Shown in pieces: positions 32,725-40,832 of a stretch of DNA of 64,000 nucleotides. Positions within the stretch are counted from its first letter, which is position 1. Each line of letters begins with the position of its first letter. The position numbers and the translations under genes are program-made. Origin of the DNA: Rhodospirillales bacterium (GTDB lineage Bacteria; Pseudomonadota; Alphaproteobacteria; Rhodospirillales; Shumkoniaceae); contig JANQJG010000098.1 in NCBI GenBank assembly GCA_028281785.1, forward strand, positions 1 to 64,000, in the 5' to 3' direction. Under the pieces are notes generated by a model. That model saw only the letters and a program-made list of their open reading frames with translations, was not told the DNA's origin and did no database searches.

Positions 32725-33323
32725 GGCAACGCTCCTCCACTGGATGCGGGCTCGAAATTGACGCAAAGCTGGTCGAGCTCGGCGCGTGTCAGCGGTGCCA
32801 GGAAAAGGCCGCAGGAATAGGGCGAACGGCCCTCCGGGCAGCGCCCGTCCTCTCGTATGTGTTCGCAGGACGGACAGGTGCCGAACGGGCGGGCGCTGCG
32901 GGCGCGGGCGACATGGCGCAACATGCGTCTGAGGGTGCGGTCCAACTGGCGGCGGGCACCCGCAGCCTCGGCATCCGCCGCCCGGACCAGGGCCTCGAAC
33001 GGATCATCCGCGAGGGCGCCCCTGGCTTTGGCGGTCAAATCGAGGCGGCGGCTGCGACCGTCCTGATCGGAGCGGGTGCGCGTTAGGTAGCCCTGGGCGA
33101 CCAGGCTCTTGATCATCTGCGAGACCGTGCCGCGGGTGGTGGCGTGGTATTCGGCAAAGGCGGAGATCGTGCGCGAGAAGCGATTGGCGCGCGCGAAGTA
33201 ACGCAGCGCCGTCCATTGCACCGGGGTCAGGCCGCTTTGCAAGCCTTCGCCATGGCCGGAGCGGCCGAGCTGGGCGATCAACTCGGCCAACGCACGGGGG
33301 TCGATCTGGGCGTTGTTCTTCAT
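32721..33323 (-). CDS. MarR-family regulator with a C-terminal four-cysteine cluster
   Basis: The 200-residue product has a MarR winged helix (SRTISAFAEYHATTRGTVSQ, MIKSLVAQGYLTRTRSDQDG with the wing DGRSRRLDLT) and a C-terminal extension carrying CPSCEHIREDGRC and YSCGLFLAPL: four Cys in a C-x2-C-x8-C-x8-C pattern. That arrangement can hold zinc or an iron-sulfur cluster, giving redox or metal sensing. The start is the ATG at 33321-33323; no strong ribosome site is seen, so the message may be nearly leaderless. It faces an Rrf2-like gene and fdxA, which fits an iron-sulfur or oxidative stress circuit. A small gene overlaps its 3' end. Confidence 0.87.
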   Translation of the reverse strand: MKNNAQIDPRALAELIAQLGRSGHGEGLQSGLTPVQWTALRYFARANRFSRTISAFAEYHATTRGTVSQMIKSLVAQGYLTRTRSDQDGRSRRLDLTAKARGALADDPFEALVRAADAEAAGARRQLDRTLRRMLRHVARARSARPFGTCPSCEHIREDGRCPEGRSPYSCGLFLAPLTRAELDQLCVNFEPASSGGALP

Positions 33324-33347
33324 ACACAGATAGTATGGTTTCAAAAC

Positions 33348-33376
33348 TACCTTGACAAGAGAGGATGGCCTATTTA
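33348..33376 (+). promoter_or_regulatory. Candidate promoter of the Rrf2/ferredoxin unit
   Basis: TTGACA (about 33352) followed after 17 bp by TAGTTT resembles a sigma70 -35/-10 pair reading right into the Rrf2-like gene. ATAGTAT (about 33329) and ATACTAT (about 33389) form inverted elements flanking it, and a TTTCAAAA-rich dyad lies between; these could be the MarR operator. Exact sites are not certain. Confidence 0.4.
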
Positions 33377-33441
33377 GTTTGGAATCGATACTATTTTGGC
33401 AGACAACGCCCCGTGTTTTTGGGAGGAGCCTGGACGGTGGG

Positions 33442-33846
33442 ATGGAGATCGACAGGAATGCATGTATGGGTGTGGAGGTGATGGCCCGGCTGGCGGCGTG
33501 CGCGCCGCGAGGCGGATGCAGCAGCCGGACGCTGGCGGATTGGATCAACCAGCCCTCCTCCTACACGCAAGCCTTACTGGGCGTCCTGGTCGCCGGCGGG
33601 CTGGTGCGCGTGCGGTTGGGCTCACCGGTGTCTTACGACCTCGCCCGCCCGGCAGAGCGGATCAGCGTGGCCGAGATTTTCGAGGTCTTCGAGGAACCGC
33701 CGAGCGGACCGGCTGACGGAAGCGGCGCCCCGGATGGAACGGGCTGGCTTTGGCAATCGCTCACAAGCCACATCCTGCTGTGTCTAAGCTCGATCTCGCT
33801 GGCGGAAATCGCGCCACATGGACAAGCCCCCCGATCACGAGTGTGA
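33442..33846 (+). CDS. Rrf2-like regulator without the usual cysteines
   Basis: The 134-residue product has an Rrf2-type winged helix (SSRTLADWINQPSSYTQALL, then GGLVRVRLGSPVSYDLARPA). Unlike IscR or NsrR it lacks the three clustered cysteines around residues 90-105 that hold an iron-sulfur cluster, so sensing must differ or the protein is only DNA-binding. The start follows a GGTGGG stretch. It lies 54 bp before fdxA and is divergent from the MarR gene. Confidence 0.7.
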   Translation: MEIDRNACMGVEVMARLAACAPRGGCSSRTLADWINQPSSYTQALLGVLVAGGLVRVRLGSPVSYDLARPAERISVAEIFEVFEEPPSGPADGSGAPDGTGWLWQSLTSHILLCLSSISLAEIAPHGQAPRSRV

Positions 33847-33900
33847 AAGCGGCGACCTTTGTAAACACTTAGGTGAGCGAGAGATGGAGGAAGGCCGATC

Positions 33901-34242
33901 ATGACCTTTGTCGTCACGGAAGCCTGCATCAAGTGCAAGTACATGGACTGCGTGGAGGTGTGTCCGGTCGATTGCTTCTATGAGGGTGAAAACATGCTGG
34001 TGATCCACCCCGATGAGTGCATCGACTGTGGCGTCTGCGAGCCCGAGTGTCCCGCCGAGGCGATCTTGCCCGATACGGATGCGGGAGCCGAGACGTGGGT
34101 GGAGCTCAACCGCAAGTATTCGGAGCAGTGGCCGAACATCACGCGCCAGGGCGAGACGCCGCCGGACGCGGATGCGTACAAGGGCGCGCCGGACAAGTTT
34201 GCGCAGTATTTCAGCCCGAGTCCGGGGAAGTCGGCGGAATGA
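33901..34242 (+). CDS. fdxA: 7Fe ferredoxin (FdxA family)
   Basis: The 113-residue product matches Fdx[21 protein letters not shown] (Cys 9, 12, 17, 21, 25) and a second cluster [16 protein letters not shown] (Cys 40, 43, 46, 50), giving a [3Fe-4S] and a [4Fe-4S] site. It carries electrons in the cytoplasm. The C-terminal extension (residues 60-113) with [11 protein letters not shown] is typical of the family. It is preceded by an Rrf2-like regulator and followed by a truncated IS110 remnant. Confidence 0.95.
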   Translation: MTFVVTEACIKCKYMDCVEVCPVDCFYEGENMLVIHPDECIDCGVCEPECPAEAILPDTDAGAETWVELNRKYSEQWPNITRQGETPPDADAYKGAPDKFAQYFSPSPGKSAE

Positions 34243-34249
34243 GCTAAAG

Positions 34250-34395
34250 CATGTCTCAGGCCGGCCAGGCTGCAAAAGGTCTTGCCCAAATCGATCCCCA
34301 ACGTCACCATCGTCATCGCTCTGCTCCCTTCCTCGCCGGATCTCAAAAAACCCAGCACTCAGAGGGAGGGAGCAGGCCATCCCATAATATGAGGC
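34250..34395 (-). mobile_element. Remnant of an IS110-family element (5' end and transposase start)
   Basis: On the minus strand the sequence holds a leader (AGTGCTGGGTTTTTTGAGA, then AGGAAGGGAGCAGAGC) and a start codon followed by MTMVTLGIDLGKTFCSLAGL, the DEDD transposase N-terminus of IS110-type elements (first catalytic Asp in GIDLGK). The frame breaks off after 20 residues where GAGACATGCTTTA begins. Only this end of the element is left, so it is inactive. A 13-base near match to the truncation point occurs in the hairpin at 9503-9540. Confidence 0.65.
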
Positions 34396-34716
34396 TGCGA
34401 ACGGAAAATTTCCGGGCAGCCTTGGAGGTTCGAATTGAGGGCCCACAATTGTCTTAATTTGCTCTTGGCGGTTAGAAAGCCCTCCCAGTCGTGCAAGCAA
34501 ATCACCCTTCCAGTGACCGTTTCCGGGCAGCTTTCAGACCTCGCATGGCCGGCAGTATTTTAGCCAAATCTCTCCCTATCGGACTTGGTCACCTCGCGGC
34601 GCCGCAAAGCCAACAGATCCATGTTGTCAGCTCTGCAAATCATGTTGGATAGGGCTGCCCGCTATTGGAAACGAGCGGTACCGAAACCAAAAAAGCGGGC
34701 TAAATGCCGGGAGAGG
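34396..34716. other. About 320 bp without a recognisable gene
   Basis: Between the IS110 scrap and the GntR gene the sequence contains repeated short motifs (TTTCCGGGCAGC at about 34408 and 34525) and no convincing frame or match. The doubled motif could be part of the decayed mobile element. Nothing more was seen. Confidence 0.3.
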
Positions 34717-35511
34717 TTACGCGGGCACACCGCGTGTGTTTCTGCGTCCGCGACGGTCGCGTTTGCCGGGACCGGTTTCGGGCTCCTCGGCGGCACTGAG
34801 AATTTTCAACGCCAAGGCCTGGGCCTGTTTCACCCGCTGTCGCTCAAGCAGCTCGGCGTCGTCTTCCAAACCGTTTTCAATGAACCTGACAAGCTCCCGC
34901 CAGCTCTTGACAGACTCGGTCCGGCGTTCCGGCGTCGACAACCCCAAGCGCGTGTAACGGGCGACCTGGCGGGCCAGCTGAAAAATGATGTCGCACAGCT
35001 TCTCATTGCCGGAGCGCGCCGCGAGGACATAGTTCATGCGCGCGCTGACCCGGAAGTGGACCTCGAGCTCGTTGTCCGTTTCCACATTCTGCTCGAGAAG
35101 CCCGCTGCCCTCCTTGAGAATACGCAGGCATTCGGGATCGGAACGCCGCGCGGCCAAGCGGGCCGCATGCCCCATCAGCACGGCCCGGATGTCGAAGATG
35201 TCGTGGACCTCCCGCGTTGTCAGGCGGGTGACCTGAGCGCCGCGCCGGGGGATGATCTCGACAAGCCCTTCCTTTTCGAGAATCCGCAGCGCATCACGCA
35301 CCGGGCCGCGGCTGACCCCGAACTGTTCCGAAAGGCTTTGCTCGGTGACGGATTCACCCGGCTGGTATTCTTCCCGAAGAATCGCCTCGGCCACCTGTTC
35401 CGCGATCTGCTCCGCCAGGGAGAGTGTACGCCAGCGGCCTCGCGGTTTCGGGAACAGCGAGGTTTCGATCGCGTCCTCAGCCCACCAGACTTGCATCTCG
35501 CTTTTGTCCAT
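34717..35511 (-). CDS. GntR-family regulator, FadR/FCD subfamily
   Basis: A 264-residue product with a GntR winged helix at residues 30-95 (AEQIAEQVAEAILREEYQPG, SEQFGVSRGPVRDALRILEK, GLVEIIPRRGAQVTRL) and a C-terminal FCD effector domain of helical type. FCD proteins often bind an organic acid through a metal site. Operators of the form TNGTNNACNA, expected for this subfamily, are present upstream of its own gene and at three promoters of nearby genes, which makes it the likely regulator of the TTT transporters and aldolase. It is separated by 87 bp from the KDG kinase gene upstream, so it may have its own promoter. Confidence 0.9.
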   Translation of the reverse strand: MDKSEMQVWWAEDAIETSLFPKPRGRWRTLSLAEQIAEQVAEAILREEYQPGESVTEQSLSEQFGVSRGPVRDALRILEKEGLVEIIPRRGAQVTRLTTREVHDIFDIRAVLMGHAARLAARRSDPECLRILKEGSGLLEQNVETDNELEVHFRVSARMNYVLAARSGNEKLCDIIFQLARQVARYTRLGLSTPERRTESVKSWRELVRFIENGLEDDAELLERQRVKQAQALALKILSAAEEPETGPGKRDRRGRRNTRGVPA

Positions 35512-35545
35512 GGGGTCCTCGCAATACCCGGCGTCAACATCCGGC

Positions 35546-35555
35546 GTGTTTACAA
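35546..35555. promoter_or_regulatory. Candidate autoregulatory operator of the GntR gene
   Basis: GTGTTTACAA lies 35 bp upstream of the GntR start. It matches nine of ten positions of the FadR-type consensus TNGTNNACNA and resembles the TTGTCAACAA sites at 39589, 39703 and 45107. Autoregulation is an inference from this match. Confidence 0.45.
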
Positions 35556-35598
35556 TATGTGCGTTGCGTTCGGCCAGTCCATTCGCAACTCACGGGAA

Positions 35599-36549
35599 TC
35601 AGCGCATGACGAACATATTGGTACTCAGCATTTCATCAAGATCCGCCTTGTTCGGCAGGGCCTCGATGTTACCGGGCAGGCGAACCGACCATCCAGCGAC
35701 GGCATTGCCCAGGGCCACCGCGTCCCGCAACGAACGATCCTCTAGCAGGCCGGCGATATACCCTGCGGCGAAGCTGTCGCCGGCGCCGAAGCGGTCGACC
35801 GGCTTCGCCAAGGGATACCCAGGGATCGCCTCCGCGCCGTCCGGCGTCGACAGGACCGCGCCGTCGACGCCGGTCTTGAGCACGACATGTGACAAGCCGA
35901 GACCGTGCAGGTAGCGCAAAATGTCCTTGTCCTTGGCGACACCCGTGAGCTTGATCATGTCTTCCCGCCCGGCGAGCACGTGGTCGGCCCGGCGCATCAT
36001 CGCTTCCAGGCACGGCCTGGCTTCCTCGGGCGGCCACACCTTGGCGCGGTAGTTCGGATCGAAGACGATGGTGACGCCCTTCGCCACCGCGATGTCGATG
36101 GCGCGCTCTACCGCAGCGCGGCAGGACGGGGACAGGCCCGGCGTGATCCCGGTCAAATGCAGCATGCGCGCCGACGCGATGGCATCCTCGGCCACGTCGT
36201 CCGGGCTCATCCCGGAAAATGCCGAGTCCTTGCGGTAGTAGTACACGGCCGATCGGCCCAGCGGCCGATTCTCTCGGAAGAACACGCCCGTCGGTGAGTC
36301 CCCGACCAGCCGGACATGCGAAACATCGACCCCTTCCGCCCGCATCACGCTCAAAACGTAGTGTCCGAACTCATCGTCGCCCAACCGGCTGATCCAGCTT
36401 GCCGAATGCCCCAGCTTGGCGACGCCCGCCGCGACGGTGCTCTCTGCGCCGCCGGGCCGGCGTTCGAACTCGGCGCAGTAGCGCAGCCGCCCGCCGCTTT
36501 TTGCGACGAGAACCACGCAGGTCTCACCGAGGGTCACCAGCTCCGGCAT
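35599..36549 (-). CDS. kdgK: 2-keto-3-deoxygluconate kinase (PfkB family)
   Basis: The 316-residue product matches KDG kinases: YYYRKDSAFSGMSPDDV, FDPNYRAKVWPPEEA, and the catalytic DRFGAGDSFAAGYIAG (Asp in GAGD). It phosphorylates 2-keto-3-deoxygluconate to KDPG, the central step of hexuronate and aldonate degradation. It begins 3 bp after the TctA stop, so it belongs to the TctCBA operon. That suggests the transported substrate is an aldonate, uronate or aldarate that feeds 2-keto-3-deoxygluconate. Substrate specificity within the PfkB family is inferred from the motifs around residues 90-115. Confidence 0.85.
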   Translation of the reverse strand: MPELVTLGETCVVLVAKSGGRLRYCAEFERRPGGAESTVAAGVAKLGHSASWISRLGDDEFGHYVLSVMRAEGVDVSHVRLVGDSPTGVFFRENRPLGRSAVYYYRKDSAFSGMSPDDVAEDAIASARMLHLTGITPGLSPSCRAAVERAIDIAVAKGVTIVFDPNYRAKVWPPEEARPCLEAMMRRADHVLAGREDMIKLTGVAKDKDILRYLHGLGLSHVVLKTGVDGAVLSTPDGAEAIPGYPLAKPVDRFGAGDSFAAGYIAGLLEDRSLRDAVALGNAVAGWSVRLPGNIEALPNKADLDEMLSTNMFVMR

Positions 36550-36552
36550 GGG

Positions 36553-38055
36553 CTATTCCTCCAATTTCATTTTGCGTCCTAAAAACCATCGGGTGAGGAG
36601 TGGGCTCAACAGCAGCACCACAATGGCGACGAGAAGGCTCGCGCTCAACGGACGGGTCAAGAACCCCAAGGGGTTGCCGTCGTCGAGGATCAGTGCCCGC
36701 CGCAGATTGTCCTCGACCAGGGGGCCCAGGATGAATCCCAGAACCATTGGCGCCACCGGAAGCGCGATCTTGCGCATCACATAGCCGACGACACCGAAGA
36801 CGATCAGGACGCCGATGTCGAAGACGCTGTTCTGCGCGGCGTATGCCCCGATGATGCAAAACGCGAGGACGACCGGCATCAGGTAGCGTTGCGGGGTTTC
36901 CAGAAGCCTGAGGATGAACCGCAGGCCGGTGAGGCCAATGATCACGAAAAGAATATTACCCAGGATGAACATGATGAACAGGCTCGACACCAGATCCGGC
37001 CGCTCGATGAAAAGGGCCGGGCCGGGTTGGAGACCATGTATCAACAGCGCCCCGATCAACACCGCCGTGACCGCGTCTCCTGGAATGCCAAGCGCGATCA
37101 TCGGGACCAGGGCGCCCCCGGTTCCTGAGTTGTTCGCTGCCTCGGAGGCGACGATGCCTTCGGGCGCGCCGGTTCCCAGCGCCTCCCGGTTCCGGCCCAC
37201 GCGCTTCTCCATCCCGTAGGAGACGACCGAGCCGATGGTCGGGCCGGACGCCGGCATCACGCCGATCAGCAGCCCGAGAAACGTGGAGCGAATGAGGACC
37301 GTTAGTTTCGTCGCCGCCTCCCGGAAGCTCTTGATGACGCCGGTGATCTCTTGGCGAACGGGTTCTTGCGTGGTCATGCGCCGTTCAACCGCCGAGAACA
37401 CCTCGGCCAGACCGAACAGGCCGATCATCACCGGAACGAAGGACAGGCCGCCGATCATCGCCGGCTGATCGAAGGTAAAGCGCGGATACGCGCCCGCGGG
37501 ATCGTTGCCGACGCAGGCGATCAGAAGGCCGAGCGCCCCCGCCAGCAGGCCCTTGAGGATGGAGGGGCTGATATAGGCGATGACCGCCAGGCCGAACAGG
37601 GCGACCGCGAAATACTCATGCGCCCCCAGCCGAATGGCCCATCGCGCGGCGATCGGCGCGGCCGCGACCAGGAAGAGCGCGCTGACCAGGCCGCCAAACA
37701 GGGAAGACATCGCGGCCAGGCCAATGGCGCGTCCCGCCTCGCCCCGCAGGCGCATGGGATAGCCGTCCAGGGTGGTCATGATGGCGGCCCCGGTGCCCGG
37801 AATGTTCAGCAGGATGGCGCCGATCGATCCTCCGAACGTACCCGCCGCGTAGGCCGGCAAGAGGATGGCGAACGCCTCCTGCGGGGTCAGCGTATAGGTC
37901 AGCGGAATCATGATGGCCACGGCCATGGCCGAGGTCAGGCCGGGCAACGCGCCGACCACGAGGCCGATCAGGCTGCCCAGAAAGACCAGGGCCAGCACGC
38001 TTGGCGTCAACACCAGGGGCAGGCCGATGGTCAGGGCTTCGGTGAAATCCAGCAT
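36553..38055 (-). CDS. tctA: Tripartite tricarboxylate transporter large membrane protein, set 1
   Basis: A 500-residue protein with about 11-12 membrane helices and the TctA signatures: LIGLVVGALPGLTSAMAVAI, GTFGGSIGAILLNIPGTGAA, VMPASGPTIGSVVSYG and NNSGTGGALVPMIALGIPGDA. TctA is the sodium-symport channel of a binding-protein-dependent secondary importer. It lies 12 bp after TctB, in order tctC-tctB-tctA-kdgK. Substrate by context: a sugar acid. Confidence 0.94.
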   Translation of the reverse strand: MLDFTEALTIGLPLVLTPSVLALVFLGSLIGLVVGALPGLTSAMAVAIMIPLTYTLTPQEAFAILLPAYAAGTFGGSIGAILLNIPGTGAAIMTTLDGYPMRLRGEAGRAIGLAAMSSLFGGLVSALFLVAAAPIAARWAIRLGAHEYFAVALFGLAVIAYISPSILKGLLAGALGLLIACVGNDPAGAYPRFTFDQPAMIGGLSFVPVMIGLFGLAEVFSAVERRMTTQEPVRQEITGVIKSFREAATKLTVLIRSTFLGLLIGVMPASGPTIGSVVSYGMEKRVGRNREALGTGAPEGIVASEAANNSGTGGALVPMIALGIPGDAVTAVLIGALLIHGLQPGPALFIERPDLVSSLFIMFILGNILFVIIGLTGLRFILRLLETPQRYLMPVVLAFCIIGAYAAQNSVFDIGVLIVFGVVGYVMRKIALPVAPMVLGFILGPLVEDNLRRALILDDGNPLGFLTRPLSASLLVAIVVLLLSPLLTRWFLGRKMKLEE

Positions 38056-38067
38056 GCTCCCCCACCC

Positions 38068-38502
38068 TCACGGCATGGGTATGCCGAAGCCAACGACGAA
38101 GAGCCCATAGAGTGCGATGCCGGCGGCCAGGCCGATGCCACCGGCGCGCACCCACGGGGCGCCGAGGATGCGCATGCCGATGATCAGGAACGCGACAACC
38201 GGCAGAAAGAGACCGAAAAGAACGAACGCCTGGGCAAACACGATCAGGGCGACAAACAACCCGGCCGCCGCCAAAAGCTCCGGCGACCGTTGGAACGGCA
38301 GCGCGAAACGGACGCCGCGTGCCACGCCATAGCCCAGTGAGATGAGACTCAGCGCGGCGATCAATCCGAGCACGAGCCACGGAAAGAACGCCGCGCCCAA
38401 CCCCTCTTGAAGGCCCTGGACCGGAAACGTGCGGGCCTCGATCCAGGCCAGGCCGGCGACGGCCAAGCCCAGAACGCCCGATGCCACATACGATCCCCCC
38501 AT
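38068..38502 (-). CDS. tctB: Tripartite tricarboxylate transporter small membrane protein, set 1
   Basis: The 144-residue product has four hydrophobic segments and a short PFQRSPELLAAAGLFV loop, the usual length and arrangement of TctB. It pairs with TctA in the inner membrane. It lies between tctC (39 bp) and tctA (12 bp). Members are poorly conserved, so the call rests on hydrophobic pattern and position. Confidence 0.88.
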   Translation of the reverse strand: MGGSYVASGVLGLAVAGLAWIEARTFPVQGLQEGLGAAFFPWLVLGLIAALSLISLGYGVARGVRFALPFQRSPELLAAAGLFVALIVFAQAFVLFGLFLPVVAFLIIGMRILGAPWVRAGGIGLAAGIALYGLFVVGFGIPMP

Positions 38503-38541
38503 GACGTTCGCCTCTTCGATCCTTTCCCGCCTTCCTGGCGG

Positions 38542-39522
38542 CTATCGCAGCATTCCCGCCTTTTCGATCAGCGCGCGGAACTCCGCGTCCACCTTCTGCA
38601 GATACGCGTCTCCCTCGGAGGGGGACAGGTACCATCCGCCCTGACCGCTCTTCTTGAGATGCTCCTGATAGGAGTCCGACTCATAGGCAGCTTTGATGGC
38701 GTCGGCTAGAACCTTTACCACCTCGTCCGGGGTTCCGGCCGGGGCGGCGAAACCGCGGACCGGGCCGAAGACGAAATCGAACCCCTGCTCCTTGAAGGTG
38801 GGAACGTCCGGGTAAGCCGGATTGCGCTCCTCCGCGGCAATGCCGATCATCTTGACCAGGCCGGCGCGGCTCATGGAATCGGCTTCCGGCGCGCCGGCCC
38901 CGGCCGCAACCACCTCTTCGCCCGCGACAGCCTTAAGGCCGCCGGCCGTGGCGCCCTTGTAGGTCACCGTCGTTAACTCGACGCCAAGCTTGTCCATGAA
39001 GGCTTCCCAGGCCCAGTGATAGGCCGTGGCCGGGCCGCCGTCGCTGACCTTCGCGCCGGGATTGGCCTTCAGCCAGTTCACAAAGCCGTCGACATCGTCG
39101 TAGGGCGCCTTTGCGTTCACGGCGACCCCCCAGGCGTCGGCGTTGACCATGCCCAGGAACCGGATGTCCTTCAGCGGGTCGACCCACGCCTTCGAGGTTT
39201 TCAGATACTTCTGAATCGCGGCGTTGAGGGGCAGGAAGATGGCGATCGTATACCCGTCGGGTTCCGCCGCGGCCAGCTCTTTCCAGGAAACCAAGCCACC
39301 GCCGCCCGGCTTGTTGACGGGGACGACGGGCTGGCCGAGCGCCTTTTCCATTTCGATGGCGATCTTGCGAGCCACGGTGTCGGTGCCGCCGCCGGCGCCG
39401 AACCCGATCAGCATCGTGACCGGCTTCTCGGGAAAGGCCGCCTGGGCGCCGGAAGCGGCGAGCGTCCCAGCGAAGGCGGCGATCATCGCCGCTCGAACGA
39501 CCGTTTTGAACGGGTGTTTCAT
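38542..39522 (-). CDS. tctC: Tripartite tricarboxylate transporter binding protein, set 1
   Basis: A 326-residue periplasmic protein with signal peptide (cleavage near AQA-AFPEKP) and the Bug/TctC signature FPEKPVTMLIGFGAGGGTDT at the mature N-terminus. The later VVPVNKPGGGG and AEERNPAYPDVPTFKEQGFD are also typical. The start ATG (39520-39522) has AAGGAGGAG upstream; the open frame continues 27 codons beyond but without a start signal. It captures a dicarboxylic or sugar acid. Its promoter has a GntR-type operator at 39589-39600. Confidence 0.93.
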   Translation of the reverse strand: MKHPFKTVVRAAMIAAFAGTLAASGAQAAFPEKPVTMLIGFGAGGGTDTVARKIAIEMEKALGQPVVPVNKPGGGGLVSWKELAAAEPDGYTIAIFLPLNAAIQKYLKTSKAWVDPLKDIRFLGMVNADAWGVAVNAKAPYDDVDGFVNWLKANPGAKVSDGGPATAYHWAWEAFMDKLGVELTTVTYKGATAGGLKAVAGEEVVAAGAGAPEADSMSRAGLVKMIGIAAEERNPAYPDVPTFKEQGFDFVFGPVRGFAAPAGTPDEVVKVLADAIKAAYESDSYQEHLKKSGQGGWYLSPSEGDAYLQKVDAEFRALIEKAGMLR

Positions 39523-39588
39523 CGTGCTCCTCCTTGTTTGCATCGTGGCAGCCGGATGACGGCCTATCACATTATCGCAAACATACAT

Positions 39589-39600
39589 ATTGTCAACAAT
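39589..39600. promoter_or_regulatory. GntR-type operator upstream of tctC set 1
   Basis: ATTGTCAACAAT is a 12-bp site containing TTGTCAACAA, which matches the FadR-subfamily consensus TNGTNNACNA. On the minus strand it contains TTGACA and so overlaps a -35 box of the leftward tctC promoter (-10 less clear). It is 67 bp upstream of tctC. Confidence 0.7.
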
Positions 39601-39685
39601 CAAACACTTTATCTCGTGGCTTCCGATCAGTGTTGCAGCTAGGCATAAGAAAAAGCGGGACTTTTTGACTCAGCGCTGTGCGAAC

Positions 39686-39735
39686 AAATTGTCAAATAAA
39701 TGATTGTTGACAATTTGAGCGTATCTCGGTATGAG
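39686..39735 (+). promoter_or_regulatory. Promoter and operator of the aldolase gene
   Basis: AAATTGTCAA (39686-39695) and TTGACAATTT (39707-39716) are perfect inverted arms. The 3' arm lies within ATTGTTGACAAT (39703-39714), the same operator word as at 39589 and 45107. TTGACA at 39707-39712 with TATGAG 17 bp later (39730-39735) forms a sigma70 -35/-10 pair reading into the aldolase gene. The operator thus overlaps the -35 box, an arrangement for repression. Confidence 0.7.
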
Positions 39736-39812
39736 TCGGCGGAAAAGCTCGGCACGTCTCGGCACGGCGTCGCGGCCGGCGAAAACCAGGATGAAGGAGA
39801 AGGAAACCGATC

Positions 39813-40703
39813 ATGAGCATGAAGAATTTCAAGGGGGTCATGCCCGCGCTGATCACGCCGTTCGATGCCGACGGCAAAATCGACGACGCCAAGTTCAGGG
39901 CTTTCCTGGACTGGCTGGTGCCGCAAGTGCACGGCCTCTACGTCGCCGGGTCTTATGGATCGGGACCGATCATGACGGTCCAGCAGCGCCAGCGCGTGGT
40001 CGAGATCGTAGCCGAGGTCGTCGACGGGCGCATCCCGCTGGTTCTTCACGCCGGCGACCCCGACACCTACACCACCGTCGCCTTGGCCAAGCATGGGGAA
40101 CGCTGCAAGGTCTCGGCGATCGCCTCGCTGACACCGTATTACTATCTGCACGGCCCGGAGAACGTCGAGGCCCATTTCCTGCGCCTCATCGACGCCGTCT
40201 CGACGCCGATCTACATGTACAACAACCCCAAATACACGAATTACTGCACGACGCCGGAGCAGGTCGCGAAACTCGCCGAGAAGGGCCTCGCCGGGATCAA
40301 GGACAGCAGCGCCAGCATCCAACTGTTCTACGATCTCGTCGCGGCGACCCTGGCGTTCCCGGATTTTCAAGTCCTGGTGGGATCGCAGACCATCCTTCTC
40401 CCGGCCCTGGTCGGCGGCGGCAAGGGCTGCGTATCGGGCCTCTCCAACCTGTATCCGAAGGCCGTCAACGGCATCTTCGAGGCGGCGGACCGGGGTGACT
40501 TCGCCGGCGCCCTCGATCTCCAGCGCGAGGCCAACAAGCTGAGAAAGCTCACCGGATCTGGTATTCCCGTGCCCTTCTATCACACGGCCCTGCGCTACCG
40601 CGGGATCGATATCGGCCTGCCGAAACTGCCGATGCTGCCGAAATCCGCCGAGGAAGAGACCCAGATCTTCAAGGAACTGGACAGCTACAAGCACTTCGAG
40701 TAG
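39813..40703 (+). CDS. Dihydrodipicolinate synthase-family aldolase/dehydratase
   Basis: The 296-residue product is a class I aldolase of the DHDPS family: VMPALITPFDADGKID at the N-terminus, VAGSYGSGPIM in place of the usual GTTGE loop, catalytic Tyr in IYMYNNPKYTN and Schiff-base Lys in LAGIKDSSASI. The changed first loop argues against lysine synthesis. The family also contains KDG aldolase, 5-keto-4-deoxyglucarate dehydratase and N-acetylneuraminate lyase. With a KDG kinase and two TTT transporters under one operator type, a sugar-acid substrate is likely. It is followed by a strong terminator. Confidence 0.87.
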   Translation: MSMKNFKGVMPALITPFDADGKIDDAKFRAFLDWLVPQVHGLYVAGSYGSGPIMTVQQRQRVVEIVAEVVDGRIPLVLHAGDPDTYTTVALAKHGERCKVSAIASLTPYYYLHGPENVEAHFLRLIDAVSTPIYMYNNPKYTNYCTTPEQVAKLAEKGLAGIKDSSASIQLFYDLVAATLAFPDFQVLVGSQTILLPALVGGGKGCVSGLSNLYPKAVNGIFEAADRGDFAGALDLQREANKLRKLTGSGIPVPFYHTALRYRGIDIGLPKLPMLPKSAEEETQIFKELDSYKHFE

Positions 40704-40715
40704 ACAGCCGGCACG

Positions 40716-40750
40716 GGCGCGCCCGTCGGTTTTCGGGCGCGCCTTCCTTT
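40716..40750 (+). terminator. Rho-independent terminator after the aldolase gene
   Basis: GGCGCGCCCG (40716-40725) and CGGGCGCGCC (40734-40743) form a perfect 10-bp GC stem with an 8-base loop, followed by TTCCTTT. It lies 13 bp after the aldolase stop and probably separates it from the YeiH gene. Confidence 0.8.
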
Positions 40751-40832
40751 CGATACGGTGCTCACTCGGAAGCGGAAGCAGGCCCGTTCCCGCTTCCAAC
40801 CGCTGTCGGGGCGCTGTCCCCGAGGGCACCCC

